Source of the DNA: DATKNA01 sp963755755
GTDB lineage: Bacteria; Actinomycetota; Actinomycetes; Actinomycetales; Kineosporiaceae
Length of the DNA stretch: 64,000 bases
NCBI GenBank assembly: GCA_963755755.1
Contig: CAVWLJ010000019.1
Coordinates: forward strand, 76,888-140,887
Direction: 5' to 3'
Shown here: piece by piece, positions 17,618 to 26,631 of the stretch
Position numbering within the stretch: the first letter of the stretch is position 1
How the letters are laid out: each line of letters opens with the position of its first letter
Made by a program: the position numbers and the translations under genes
Notes under the pieces: model-generated
The model's input: the letters and a program-made list of their open reading frames with translations, nothing else
Told to the model about the DNA's origin: nothing
Databases searched by the model: none

Positions 17618-19165
17618 TCAGCAGACCTGGTCCACATCGACCGGGGTGCTCGGCGCCCTGGTGGCGGTGGGCCTCGGCGTGCTCGAGCCGCTGCTCGCCG
17701 ACGGGGTGGGGGCAGGCGTCCGAGGCGTCGACGTCCGGGCCGGCACGAGGGCTCTCTGCACCAGGCTGTGCACCTTCGCGATGTCGGGATGCACCGTGTC
17801 GATGACGTCGTCGGTGAACGGCAGGCTGCGGACCCGGGCCTGCTTCACGCGCAGCCCCAGGGTGACCCAGGCGTCGAGGTCCTGCACCGAGATGTCCGTC
17901 GAGATGTTGTCCTTCGCGGCCCGGGCGATGGTGTCGAAGTTGAGCCCCACGTTCTGCGGGTCGGCCTGCCGGGTCACCGCCGCGATGACGCAGCGCTGGC
18001 GGCGCATCCGGTCGTAGTCGTTGGTCGACCACCGCGACCGGGCGAACCAGAGCGCGTGCCAGCCGTCGAGCAGCTTGTTGCGCCCCGGCTCGATCCAGCC
18101 GTAGCGCGGCACCGGGTCCTCGACGCTCCCGCCGATGGGCAGCCGCTCGGGGACGTCGACCCGGATGCCCCCGATGGCGTCCACGAAGACGATGAAGCCC
18201 TTGAGGTCGACCAGCACGTAATCGTCGATGTCCAGCCCGAGCACCTGCTCGACCGCCTGGACCGTCGCGGTCAGCCCGGGGTGGCTGACGCCGGGGTAGT
18301 ACTGCGGGTTGTTCTCCGCCCAGGTCCACACCGAGTTCAGCAGGCAGTCGGTGTTCACGCCGTTCTGCGGGTTGATGCAGTAGAAGCCGTGCGGGAAGGC
18401 CGCCGCGGCGCGGCTGCCGCGCGGGAACGGCACACGCTGCAGGTTGCGCGGCAGGCTGAAGAGCACGGTGTCGCCGGTGGCGGTGTCGATGCTGGCGACG
18501 ACCAGCGTGTCCGGCCGGGTGCCCTCACGGCCGTGACCCGCGTCGGAACCGATGAGCAGCACGTTCACCCGCGGCACGTTCGCCCAGGGGTCGGCGGCGG
18601 CGGCCGCCGGGCGCCGGGCGCCGCTCGACAGCGCGGCCTCGCCCGAGGTGAAGACCGACCGGACGGTGTCCCGCGCCACCAGCGCGTAGCTCGCACCCTT
18701 CGCGGCCGGCACGATGCCGAGCAGGGCGAGGACCGCGACGAGGCCGATCGTGAGCGTCCGGCCGGTGCGGGTGAGCACGACGGGTCGGCGCAGCGCGGCG
18801 TACGTGAGGACGACGAGAGCGGTCCAGGCCACGGCGAGCGCGCCGAGGAGAACCGCGACGACGAGGAGCCGGTCGGGACTGACGACGGTGCGGGCGGCCG
18901 TCTGCACCGGATCGCCCCACAGGACGAAGGCGGCGCCGGCGAGGAGCGCGAGGACGGCGACGCCGAGCACGATCCGGCCTGCCGTCCGTCGCCCCGCGAC
19001 GATGAGGCCGAGGCCGGGGACCAGGGTGCCGAGGACGGTCCAGCCGACCAGCCCTCGCAGGCTGCGGCCGCCGGACGCGTAAGGATCACCCTCCGGGCCG
19101 TCCCCGGCCGCGCTCGGCTCCGGTGCGGGCGTGCCTGCGGAGGGCTGTGACCTGACGTGGCTCAT
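17618..19165 (-). CDS. LytR-CpsA-Psr (LCP) family polymer-peptidoglycan ligase
   Basis: 515 residues with three to four N-terminal membrane helices (residues about 30-190), then the extracellular LCP domain: VNVLLIGSDAGHGREGTRPD, LVVASIDTATG, VLFSLPRNLQRVPFP, FVDAIGGIRVDVPERL and ALWFARSRWSTNDYDRMRRQ. The Arg and Asp residues that bind the polyprenyl pyrophosphate are present. A Ser/Thr/Pro-rich tail ends the protein. LCP enzymes transfer undecaprenyl-pyrophosphate-linked glycopolymers to peptidoglycan. Start ATG 19165 is supported by GGAGG about 8 bases upstream. Its position beside teichoic-acid-type polymerases suggests it attaches that polymer to the wall. Confidence 0.92.
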   Translation of the reverse strand: MSHVRSQPSAGTPAPEPSAAGDGPEGDPYASGGRSLRGLVGWTVLGTLVPGLGLIVAGRRTAGRIVLGVAVLALLAGAAFVLWGDPVQTAARTVVSPDRLLVVAVLLGALAVAWTALVVLTYAALRRPVVLTRTGRTLTIGLVAVLALLGIVPAAKGASYALVARDTVRSVFTSGEAALSSGARRPAAAAADPWANVPRVNVLLIGSDAGHGREGTRPDTLVVASIDTATGDTVLFSLPRNLQRVPFPRGSRAAAAFPHGFYCINPQNGVNTDCLLNSVWTWAENNPQYYPGVSHPGLTATVQAVEQVLGLDIDDYVLVDLKGFIVFVDAIGGIRVDVPERLPIGGSVEDPVPRYGWIEPGRNKLLDGWHALWFARSRWSTNDYDRMRRQRCVIAAVTRQADPQNVGLNFDTIARAAKDNISTDISVQDLDAWVTLGLRVKQARVRSLPFTDDVIDTVHPDIAKVHSLVQRALVPARTSTPRTPAPTPSASSGSSTPRPTATRAPSTPVDVDQVC

Positions 19166-19442
19166 TGATCCCTCCGCCTCCCGGGGGATCGTAGGACACC
19201 CGTCTCGCCGCAGCACACCGACCTGTCGGGGCGCGGAGCGGGAGAAGGCCGAGCGGGCCGCCGTCACGTACGCTCGAAGGCAGAGGTCCGCGCCCGCGCG
19301 CCAGACCGCGCGCCTCTCGACGACGCCAGGCGTGCCGACGCGGAGCCCTGCACGGCAAGGGGAGATCGACCATGGGCGGCGGGGGCGGGGTGCTCCACGG
19401 CGCGAGGGCGCCGGACACGGCGGAGAACGCGGACGTCCGGGC

Positions 19443-20718
19443 ATGGCGCTGGGCGCGCTCAACGCGGTGCTCACGGCGGTCGTCGCGCGGCGGTCGAGGC
19501 TCGCCGGCCCGGTGGCGGCGACCGTCGCGGGTGTGCTGTACGCCGTCTGGCCGCCGGCGATCGATGCCGAGTCGACGACGCTCCTGACGCCGTGGAACAC
19601 CCTCGGCCTGCTGGTGGCCCTGCTGCTCCTGCACCGGCGCTCCGCCCGTCCCCACGAGGAGTTCCTCGCCGGCGCGGCGCTCGGGGCGGCCGCCGCCGTG
19701 AAGATCTGGGGCGTCGTGCCTCTCGGCGTCGTGATCCTTTGGCAGCTCGCCCGGCGCAGGCGGTGGGGGGCGGCGCGCGTGGCGCTGGGCGGCGCGGCCG
19801 CCGTGGCGGCTGTGTGCCTGCCGTTCCTCCTGATCGCACCGGGGGCGATGTTCCGCATGGTCGTGTTCGACCAGCTCCGCCGCGGAGAGGTCAACGCCGG
19901 GGCTCGCCGGCGCCTCTGGTCGATCCTGGGCGGCGGCGACTTCGGGCCGGGAGCCCGGCCGCCGGCCTGGCTGGTCGTCGTCGCGGTCGCCGTGCTCTGT
20001 GCCCTCGCGATGGCGGGAGCGCTCATCGATCGGGCCTGGCTCGTGACGGCACTCCTCATCGCCATCCTGGTTCTCCTGCTCGCCGCGCCGAGCTTCTTCG
20101 CCCACTACGCCGGGTATGCGGCGGCACCGCTGCTCGTCCTCGTCGGAGCCGGTTCGGCGGCGCTCGCCACGGTGGTCGCCCGAGGGCACAGGCGGACGGG
20201 CGAGCGAGCTGACCCGCGGCCAGGGCGTCGCGGCCGGTCTCGCCCTCGGCGTCGTCCCGGTCGCCGTGTTCGGGTCCGTCGTGGCGGGGCTGCAGCGCGG
20301 GACCCCGTTCCCCGGCCCGCGGTTGCACGATGCCGCGGCGTCCAGCCGCTGCGCCACGGCCGACTCGCCGGTGGCCCTGATCCAGATGGACCTGCTGACC
20401 CGGGACCTGGAACGAGGATGCCGGGTCTGGATCGACGTCACGGGACTGACGTACGACACGGCCGGCGTCCGCAAGCCGGACGGCGAGCCGGTGCCGCGCA
20501 GGCGGAACCGCCTCTGGCAGCGCGCTCTGATGGGTTACCTGCTCTCCGGCAACGCCACCGTCGTCGTCCGCAGCGGCGGCGACGGCTTCGCCCCGGACAG
20601 CGCCCGGACGCTCGACCAGCTCCCGATCCTCGCGCGCGGCACGGGGTACGCGCTGTGGGCAGTTCCTCACGGCTCCGCCGGGCTCCTCCTCGACGACCTC
20701 CGCGCAGCTACGCTCTGA
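19443..20718 (+). pseudogene. GT-C (PMT/ArnT-like) glycosyltransferase, 5'-truncated copy with frameshift
   Basis: This is a paralogue of the intact gene at 46251-47880. Similarity begins abruptly at ATGGCGCTGGG (19443), matching roughly residue 140 of the intact protein. The first loop with the catalytic-type DDYDEGVYFSAA is therefore absent. No ribosome-binding site precedes it, and the 277 bases upstream do not encode the missing part in any frame. Shared blocks include VLYAVWPPAIDAESTTLLTP, RRSARPHEEFLAG, AAAVKIWGVVPL, FFAHYAGYAAAPLL and, after a frame change near 20195-20205, LIQMDLLTRDLERGCRVWID. In one 70-base stretch about 60 bases match the other copy. It is probably non-functional. 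Confidence 0.75.
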
Positions 20719-20759
20719 CCGGAGCCACACCGGGCACCGAAGCGACCGAGGAGGCCCGC

Positions 20760-20942
20760 ATGGTGCAGATACCCAGAGAGGAAGTGCTCCGGGTCCTTCG
20801 CCGGGCGGGGATCACGGAGAATGTCGACGAGCTCGCCCTCGTCCTCCCGGAGACCGTCGACCTCGACCGTGACGCCGAACTGCTCGCCCGCCACGGGATC
20901 AGCCACGACGAGCTCATCTCCCGCCTGGGCGGCAGTCCCTAG
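20760..20942 (+). CDS. conserved 60-residue small protein
   Basis: ATG 20760 sits 6 bases behind GAGGAGG, a strong ribosome-binding site. The 60-residue acidic protein has two helical-looking halves and ends DELISRLGGSP. It is clearly related to the 59-residue protein at 62097-62276: both share the pattern VL.+AG, LP..VDLD, a Gly-Ile-x3-(D)-L-I-S segment and a final GGSP. I recognise no named domain. The good start signal and a second family member in the window support it being real. Function unknown. Confidence 0.75.
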   Translation: MVQIPREEVLRVLRRAGITENVDELALVLPETVDLDRDAELLARHGISHDELISRLGGSP

Positions 20943-20954
20943 ACCGCCGTCTCC

Positions 20955-21602
20955 TCAGCCGTCCGACGGCCCGCGGTTCGGGGTCGACCCGTCCGAGGCG
21001 TGCGTCGTGGACGAGGTCTGGAGCAGGGCGAGGATCTCCGCGTTCTGGTGCAGCTGCGCCTGCACCAGCTGCAGCAGTTGCTCGACCTGCTCCTCGGCCT
21101 GCTCGTTGACGAGGTAGTCCTTCGCGGCGTGCTCGCGGTCGACCTCCGCCTGCCGGTTCGAGCTCATGAGCAGCACCGGCGCCGAGTAGGCGGCCTGGAA
21201 CGAGAGCACGAGGTTGAGCAGGATGAAGGGGTAGGGGTCCCAGCGGTGCGTCCAGGCGACGACGTTGAGGGTCAGCCAGGCGCCCAGCACGAGGGTCTGG
21301 ATGATGAGGAAGCGCCAGGAGCCGATGGTGGCCGCGGCGGCATCCGCGGCACGCTGCCCGAAGGTCGGCTGGGGCTGCCGCGGGTGCACCGGCCGCACCC
21401 CGGCGTCCGTCACGTCCATGCTCACGGCGTCCGCAGTTCCGTGGTCCATGGTTCCGGCGTCCACGGTTCCGGCGTTCATGCGCCGGTGGTGCAGCGCACG
21501 CCGGATCTCGTTGGCGCGCGCCGCCGCCTCGTGCGCGGCCCGCAGGTGGCGCTGCACCTGAGGCGACCCCGCGACCGGTGGCGGGTAGGGGACGTCGTTC
21601 AC
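20955..21602 (-). CDS. DUF1003 membrane protein
   Basis: The DUF1003 core is plain: FGQRAADAAAATIGSWRFLI, TLVLGAWLTLNVVAW, YPFILLNLVLSFQAAYSAP and VLLMSSNRQAEVDREHAAKD. Two membrane helices form a hairpin, followed by a coiled-coil tail (EEQVEQLLQLVQAQLHQ) that may drive oligomerisation. The N-terminal 60 residues are low complexity. I use GTG 21602; an upstream ATG at 21671, preceded by TAGCGT at a leaderless-type distance, is an alternative. The family is widespread and uncharacterised. Confidence 0.82.
   Translation of the reverse strand: MNDVPYPPPVAGSPQVQRHLRAAHEAAARANEIRRALHHRRMNAGTVDAGTMDHGTADAVSMDVTDAGVRPVHPRQPQPTFGQRAADAAAATIGSWRFLIIQTLVLGAWLTLNVVAWTHRWDPYPFILLNLVLSFQAAYSAPVLLMSSNRQAEVDREHAAKDYLVNEQAEEQVEQLLQLVQAQLHQNAEILALLQTSSTTHASDGSTPNRGPSDG
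21435..21480. repeat. 15-bp in-frame microrepeat in the DUF1003 gene
   Basis: GGTTCCGGCGT occurs at 21450-21460 and 21465-21475 (period 15), with a degraded third unit just before. On the minus strand it encodes Gly-Thr-(V/M)-Asp-(A/H) repeats in the variable N-terminal segment. It is a small slippage-type repeat that may vary in copy number between strains. Confidence 0.5.
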
Positions 21603-21769
21603 GCGGCGGCGCCGAGCGGGGCGTCGGCGGCGCCGATCGGCAGGTGCTCGGCGTCCGGGATCATCCCCCACGCTAGCCCTGGCGTGCTCTCGGCGGCTCG
21701 CTCGCTGCGTGCCGGGTGATCAGGCTCCGACCTGCTGGCGGGGGAGCGACCTGGTTGGGAGGGTGGCGC

Positions 21770-22735
21770 ATGACCATCCTCGAGCGCCTGACGGCACTGG
21801 CGAACCGGGTCTTCGCCTGGATGGACGCTCTGCAGCGCCGGCACGGCCTGCTGGGATTCCCCTACGCAGTGATCAAGAAGTACGGGGACGACGACGGCGG
21901 GCGCGAGGCGGCGCTGATCACGTACTACGGCTTCCTCAGCATCTTCCCGCTGCTGCTGCTGGGCGTGGCGATCCTTTCGCGGGTGCTGGTGGCGAACCCT
22001 GACCTGCGTCGCCAGCTGGTCAGCGCGATCGTGCCGCCGGTGCTGCAACCCACGGTCGAGCATGCGCTGACCACCTTGCCGGCCTCGCCTGTTCCGTTGA
22101 TCGCCGGCCTGATCGGCCTGCTGTTCGCCGGAACCGGCATCGCGTTCTCCGCCTACCAGACCATGAACAACGTCGCCGCCGTCCCGCGGCGGCTTCGCCC
22201 CGGATTCCTGTCGCGCTACGTCCGGGTGTTCGTGATGCTGGCGACGCTGCTGCTCGGGGCCCTCGCGGTCGGCGCGCTCACCGTGGCGACGACGGCACTG
22301 CCCGACTGGCCGGGAGCGGAACGCGCGCTCGCGACGCTCGGATCAGCCCTGATCATCTTCGCCGTCCTCCTGCTGGGCGCCAAGCTGCTGCTGGCGCGGC
22401 CCGCGCCGTTCCGTGCCCTCTGGCCCGCGGCCGCCCTGGGCGCTGTGGCGGTGACGCTGCTGCTCGGCGTCGCGCCACCTCTGCTGGCGAGGTTCGTCAG
22501 GTCCTCCGGAGCGGTGTACGGCAGTTTCGCGACGGTGGCCGGCCTGTTCGCGGTGCTCTATCTGATCAGTCAGGCGCTGGTCTACTCGGCCGAGATCGCA
22601 GCGGTCCGGTACGCCGGGCTCTGGCCGCGAGCCCTGGACCAGAACCGGCCCACCGCGGCCGATGTCCGCGTACAGGCACTGCTCGCGCGAGAGCAGGAAC
22701 GCATCCCGGCTGCCCGGGTCGAGCTCCGCCTCTAG
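21770..22735 (+). CDS. YihY/BrkB family membrane protein
   Basis: 321 residues with about six hydrophobic helices. Family marks are GREAALITYYGFLSIFPLLL near residue 45, LIGLLFAGTGIAFSAYQTMN and RSSGAVYGSFATVAGLFAVL. YihY/BrkB proteins (once called ribonuclease BN) are inner-membrane proteins without settled function. ATG 21770 has GGAGGG about 7 bases upstream. It converges with the oxidoreductase gene 18 bases downstream. Confidence 0.9.
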   Translation: MTILERLTALANRVFAWMDALQRRHGLLGFPYAVIKKYGDDDGGREAALITYYGFLSIFPLLLLGVAILSRVLVANPDLRRQLVSAIVPPVLQPTVEHALTTLPASPVPLIAGLIGLLFAGTGIAFSAYQTMNNVAAVPRRLRPGFLSRYVRVFVMLATLLLGALAVGALTVATTALPDWPGAERALATLGSALIIFAVLLLGAKLLLARPAPFRALWPAAALGAVAVTLLLGVAPPLLARFVRSSGAVYGSFATVAGLFAVLYLISQALVYSAEIAAVRYAGLWPRALDQNRPTAADVRVQALLAREQERIPAARVELRL

Positions 22736-22753
22736 GCGACCTGGCCGAGAGGA

Positions 22754-23755
22754 TCAGATGCTGATCGCGACCTTGCCGCGCACCAGGCCCTCTTCGAGCC
22801 GCCGCATCGCTTCGGGCGCCTCGGCGAGCGGGTAGCTGCGGTCAAGGGTCGGGACGACCTTGCCGGCCTCGATGAGCGCGGTGAGGGTCTCGTAGTCGGC
22901 CGCGCGCTCCTTGGCCATGAGCGGCGCCAGACGCTCCCGCAGGAACGGTGACAGGAGCAGCCCGCGCAGCTGCCGGCCCATGCCGGTCATGCTGCCGGCG
23001 TTCTCACCGCCGACGAAGACGAGCGTTCCGCGTGGCGCGAGTGCACGCCGCAACCGTCTCACCGACGCGCTGCCTCCGACGTCGAGGATCAGGTCGTAGC
23101 GGTGATTCCCGTCGGCGAAGTCCTCGCGGGTGTAGTCGACGACCCGGTCGGCGCCGAGAGACCTCACCAGGTCGACCTTGGCGGTGCTGCACACGCCGGT
23201 GACGGTCGCGCCGAACGCCTTCGCCAGCTGGACGGCGTAGGTCCCGACGCCGCCGGAGGCGCCGACGACGAGCACGGACTGACCGGCCTGCACCCTCCCG
23301 ACGTCGCGGAGCGCCTGCAGCGCGGTCCCGGCCGACACGGGAACCACCGCCGCCTGCGCGAAGGAGAGGTTCATCGGCTTGCGGGCGAGCTTGTCCTCCC
23401 GGGCCACCGCGTATTCGGCGAAGGATCCCGGAGCCACGCCGTACACCTCGTCGCCGACCGCGAATCGCGTCACCCCTGGTCCCACCGCCGCCACCGTGCC
23501 GGCCACGTCGCGCCCAGAGACCGGGTTCTTCGGTCTGCGGAGTCCGAAGCCGAGTCGCATCACGTAGGGCTTGCCGGTCATCAGGTGCTCCGTGCCCCGG
23601 TCGAGTCCGGCGGCGTGCACCTGAACCAGCACCTCGTCGTCGCCGCTGACGGGACGGGCCACCAGCGCGGGCCGCAGGACCTCCGAGCTGCCGTAACGGT
23701 CCTGGACGATGGCCCTCATCGTGGTCGCCGTGGTCGCCGTGGGGTTCGTCATCAT
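22754..23755 (-). CDS. NAD(P)-dependent zinc-type alcohol dehydrogenase / quinone oxidoreductase
   Basis: About 333 residues, medium-chain dehydrogenase/reductase fold. GroES-like N-terminal half includes GRDVAGTVAAVGPGVTRFAV. The Rossmann motif is VLVVGASGGVGTYAVQLAKA, and KVAISI ends the protein. The structural zinc cysteines are missing, as in the quinone oxidoreductase/zeta-crystallin branch. These enzymes reduce quinones or enones with NADPH. Start ATG 23755 (or the adjacent ATG 23752). It is divergent from a TetR gene across a 103-base gap holding two palindromes, so it is very probably the TetR target and may detoxify the inducer. Confidence 0.9.
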   Translation of the reverse strand: MMTNPTATTATTMRAIVQDRYGSSEVLRPALVARPVSGDDEVLVQVHAAGLDRGTEHLMTGKPYVMRLGFGLRRPKNPVSGRDVAGTVAAVGPGVTRFAVGDEVYGVAPGSFAEYAVAREDKLARKPMNLSFAQAAVVPVSAGTALQALRDVGRVQAGQSVLVVGASGGVGTYAVQLAKAFGATVTGVCSTAKVDLVRSLGADRVVDYTREDFADGNHRYDLILDVGGSASVRRLRRALAPRGTLVFVGGENAGSMTGMGRQLRGLLLSPFLRERLAPLMAKERAADYETLTALIEAGKVVPTLDRSYPLAEAPEAMRRLEEGLVRGKVAISI

Positions 23756-23780
23756 GATCCCGTCCAAGCTCGTCTGCGAG

Positions 23781-23818
23781 TCGTACTTAGTACGAAGGAC
23801 GCTACCGTACACTGTACG
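23781..23818. promoter_or_regulatory. two palindromic TetR operators in the divergent promoter region
   Basis: TCGTACTTAGTACGA (23781-23795) is a perfect 7-1-7 palindrome and CGTACACTGTACG (23806-23818) a perfect 6-1-6 palindrome; they share CGTAC/GTACG arms. Their centres are 24 bases apart, and the second contains a -10-like TACACT. They lie between the divergent oxidoreductase and TetR genes, so they are the expected binding sites of that regulator, controlling both directions. Confidence 0.8.
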
Positions 23819-23858
23819 AAAATGTCGAGGGTGCTCGTGAGAGGACCGAGGACGGTGC

Positions 23859-24597
23859 ATGGCTGAACCAGATGCCGAGGGCAATGGCCGCCGTCCTCGG
23901 CTGAGCCGGGAGCGCGTGCTCCAGGGCGCTCTCTCCGTGGCCGACACAGGTGGCCTGGCGTCGCTGACGATCCGCTCCCTCGCCGAGGAGCTCGGCGTCA
24001 AGCCGATGTCGGTCTACTACCACGTCGCCAACAAGGACGAGATCCTCGCCGCGCTCGTCGACATCGTCTTCGGCGAGATCCAGCTTCCCGTGCCCGGCCG
24101 GGACTGGCGGTCGGAGATGCGCAGCGCGGGCCCACTCGGCGCGTGAGGTCCTGGCGCGACATCGCTGGGCCATCGGGCTGCTCGAGTCGCGGAGCAATCC
24201 GGGGCCCGCCAACCTGCGCCATCACGACCGGGTCATCGCGACACTGCGTGCGGCCGGGTTCTCGCCGGAACTGACGGCGCACGCCTACGCGCTGATCGAC
24301 AGCTACGTCTACGGCTTCGCGCTGCAAGAAGCCGCCCTCCCCTTCAAGGGCCCGGAGAGCGTGGGCGACGTCGCCGAACCGATCATGAGACGCATGTCGG
24401 AGGGGGAGTACCCGCACCTGGTCGAGATGGCGACGTCGTACTACCTGCAGCCCGGCTACGACTTCGCCGACGAGTTCCGGTTCGGGCTGGACCTGATCCT
24501 CGACGGACTCGAGAGAGCGCTCACCTTGGATCGCTCCTCGTCCTCGCCCTCGGATGGGCGCGTGCAGGCTCCGACGGGGCGCTCCGTGCCGCGATGA
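23859..24597 (+). CDS. TetR-family regulator (TetR_C-type ligand domain), apparent frameshift
   Basis: ATG 23859 begins a protein whose HTH reads RERVLQGALSVADTGG, LTIRSLAEELGVKPMSVYYH and VANKDEILAALVD, typical of tetracycline-repressor-like members. The first frame stops at 24146, but coding plainly continues in the next frame as AREVLARHRWAIGLLESRS to the stop at 24597. The shift is near 24120-24125. The C-terminal part (YALIDSYVYGFALQEAALPF, then YYLQPGYDFADEFRFGLDLIL) matches the ligand-binding half. It is divergent from the oxidoreductase gene with two operators between, so it is likely an autoregulated repressor. An indel error is more likely than real loss. Confidence 0.82.
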
Positions 24598-24684
24598 GTT
24601 CCGGCGACGTCCCGCGTCTGTTCTGGTGACCCTCGCCGGCGACGCCGTACGACGCCGCCGGCGCGAAACAGCACGGAGGAGACC

Positions 24685-25500
24685 ATGACGACCACGCCGA
24701 ACCAGCCGACCACGACGCTGTCCGGTCGCCCGCCCGTCGTCGACCTGCCCACCTGGCAGGCGGCGCGGGACGAGCTCCTGGTCCGCGAGAAGGCCCACAC
24801 CCGTGAGGGCGATGCCATCGCCGCGGCCCGCCGCCGGCTGCCGATGGTGGAGTTCGACGCGACGGTCGAGGTCGTCGGAGCCGACGGCCCGGTCCCGTTC
24901 CTGGACCTGTTCCGAGGCCGCGACGAGCTCGTGGTCTACAAGCACATGTGGTACGACGGCGCGCCGCACCAGGGGCAGTGCGAGGGCTGCACCACCACGG
25001 CCTGGCAGCTGAAGGACGCCGTCTACCTCAACGCCCGCGGCGTCTCGTTCGCCGTCCTGACCACGGGCCCGTGGGACGAGATCGCCTCGTACGTCGAGTT
25101 CATGGGCTACACGCAGCCCTGGTACTCCGTACGCGACCTCGACGAGCCGGTCGGCGGCAGCATGGGTTACGTCACCTGCTTCCTGCGCGACGGCGATCGC
25201 GCGTTCCTCACGTACTCGACGACGGGCCGTGGCAACGAGCCGGTCAGTGGGTTCCTCAGCCTGCTCGACATGACGCCCTACGGCCGCCGTGAGGCGTGGG
25301 AGGACAACCCGGCGGGCTGGCCGGAGGCCCCTCAGGCCGGCTCGCCGGTCGGTGGGCACGGCGTGCCGACCTGCTGGTACTGGCGCTCGGACGCCGACGG
25401 GAACGCCGCCTGGGGTCCGACGAGCCGGCCCGTGCCGCAGTGGACGCGCCCCGGCGCGACCCCGGTCGAGACCCTCGGCCGACAGGGCCACGACCACTGA
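24685..25500 (+). CDS. DUF899 thioredoxin-like protein
   Basis: 271 residues. Family landmarks are WQAARDELLVREKAHTREGD, RRRLPMVEF, LDLFRGRDELVVYKHMWYD, QCEGCTTTAWQLKD and GFLSLLDMTPYGRRE. DUF899 proteins have a thioredoxin/AhpC-like fold but no proven reaction. GGAGGAGA directly before ATG 24685 supports the start. The gene is convergent with the methyltransferase gene that follows. Confidence 0.9.
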   Translation: MTTTPNQPTTTLSGRPPVVDLPTWQAARDELLVREKAHTREGDAIAAARRRLPMVEFDATVEVVGADGPVPFLDLFRGRDELVVYKHMWYDGAPHQGQCEGCTTTAWQLKDAVYLNARGVSFAVLTTGPWDEIASYVEFMGYTQPWYSVRDLDEPVGGSMGYVTCFLRDGDRAFLTYSTTGRGNEPVSGFLSLLDMTPYGRREAWEDNPAGWPEAPQAGSPVGGHGVPTCWYWRSDADGNAAWGPTSRPVPQWTRPGATPVETLGRQGHDH

Positions 25501-25548
25501 CCCGCCGTCGGCCGCGCGGGGTCATGCAGGCATGAACGAGCCGTGCCG

Positions 25549-26631
25549 TCAGGGGGTCAGCACGTAGAACCGCCAGAAGTCGTTCTCGATCGGCGCGACG
25601 ACGCAGTCGGCGAAGCCGGCCAGACGCGCGTACGTCCGCACCGTTTCCTCGCGCATCACCGTGCCTGTCCCGGCCGCGTCGTCGCCCACCATTCCCACCG
25701 GGAGGCATGCAGGACGCTCATCCCGTAATACAGCCGCTCCACGTCCCCGGCGTCCACCGCGAAGCGTTCGGCCGTCCTCTCGTCGGCCACGAGCAGGTTC
25801 CCGCCCGGTGACAGGAGCTTCCGGGCGGAGGTCAGCACCTCGACGGGGTGGGCCAGGTCGTGCAGCGCCTCGAACACCGTCACCAGGTCGTAGCGCGCCG
25901 ACAGCATCGAATCCGCCGCGTCCCGACAGGAGAACTCCACCCGGTCCTCGACGCCGCTGCCCCTGCGGAGTTCCTGCGCCTGCTCGATCGAGGCGGGGTC
26001 CAGGTCGATGCCGTCCACCCTGACTTTCGGATAGGCGCGGGCGATCGCCAGGCTCGACCGACCCGCACCGCAGGCGAGGTCGGCGACACGGGCAGGTGGG
26101 TCCGCCAGCAGACGATCGTGGATGGCGGGCACCGCCGGGAACCACTCGGCCGCCAGCAGGTTGTCGAACAGCGGCCGGGTGAACCGCTCCTGCCCCTGGC
26201 GGATGTCCGGGCCGTAGTCCGCGTACGGCACGCCCTGGCCGGTTCGGAAGGCCGCGAGCACGGCGTGAATCGGGAGGACGCCGGCGACCATGAGCTGGGC
26301 CATGGGCGCCATGTAGTACGGGCTGTCCTCGCCCAGGAGCACCTCTGCATGGCCCGGCGGTAGGGAGTAGCGACGCCGGGCGTCGCCGGCGGAACGCTCG
26401 GACCACCTCCAGGAGGCCGCTCATGGCCTGCTGCTCGAGCCATTCCCGCGCGTACCGGGCGTTCACCCCCGCGGCGACCGCCAGTTCCTCCGAGGTCGAC
26501 GGCCCCGCGTCGGCCAGGGCGCGGTAGAGCCCCAGCTGGTCGCCGAGGTAGACACAGAACAGGTCCGATGCGCCCAGCGCCTGGCCGAACAGGCGTTCGG
26601 CCAGGGCGCCGGCAGAAGCGACAGGAGTCAT
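25549..26631 (-). CDS. class I SAM-dependent methyltransferase with N-terminal winged helix, two apparent frameshifts
   Basis: ATG 26631 starts MTPVASAGALAERLFGQAL, followed by a winged-helix-like segment (SEELAVAAGVNARYAREWLE). After a frame change near 26400, ERSAGDARRRYSLPPGHAEV leads into the catalytic domain: VADLACGAGRSSLAIARAYP (SAM motif I), VDGIDLDPASI and YDLVTVFEALHDLAHP. A second change near 25690 leads to the tail VGDDAAGTGTVMREETV and FWRFYVLTP. The architecture is that of small-molecule O/C-methyltransferases with a winged-helix N-domain; substrate unknown. The start overlaps the stop of the next methyltransferase upstream (ATGA). Two indels in 1.1 kb could be sequencing errors or real decay. 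Confidence 0.75.
   Translation of the reverse strand: MTPVASAGALAERLFGQALGASDLFCVYLGDQLGLYRALADAGPSTSEELAVAAGVNARYAREWLEQQAMSGLLEVVRAFRRRRPASLLPTAGPCRGAPGRGQPVLHGAHGPAHGRRRPPDSRRARGLPNRPGRAVRGLRPGHPPGAGAVHPAAVRQPAGGRVVPGGARHPRSSAGGPTCPCRRPRLRCGSVEPGDRPRLSESQGGRHRPGPRLDRAGAGTPQGQRRRGPGGVLLSGRGGFDAVGALRPGDGVRGAARPGPPRRGADLRPEAPVTGREPARGRREDGRTLRGGRRGRGAAVLRDERPACLPVGMVGDDAAGTGTVMREETVRTYARLAGFADCVVAPIENDFWRFYVLTP

Noticed and set aside
21599..22063. Minus-strand open frame antisense to the YihY gene start
   Set aside because: It overlaps the start of a strongly supported membrane protein gene and has no recognisable features.
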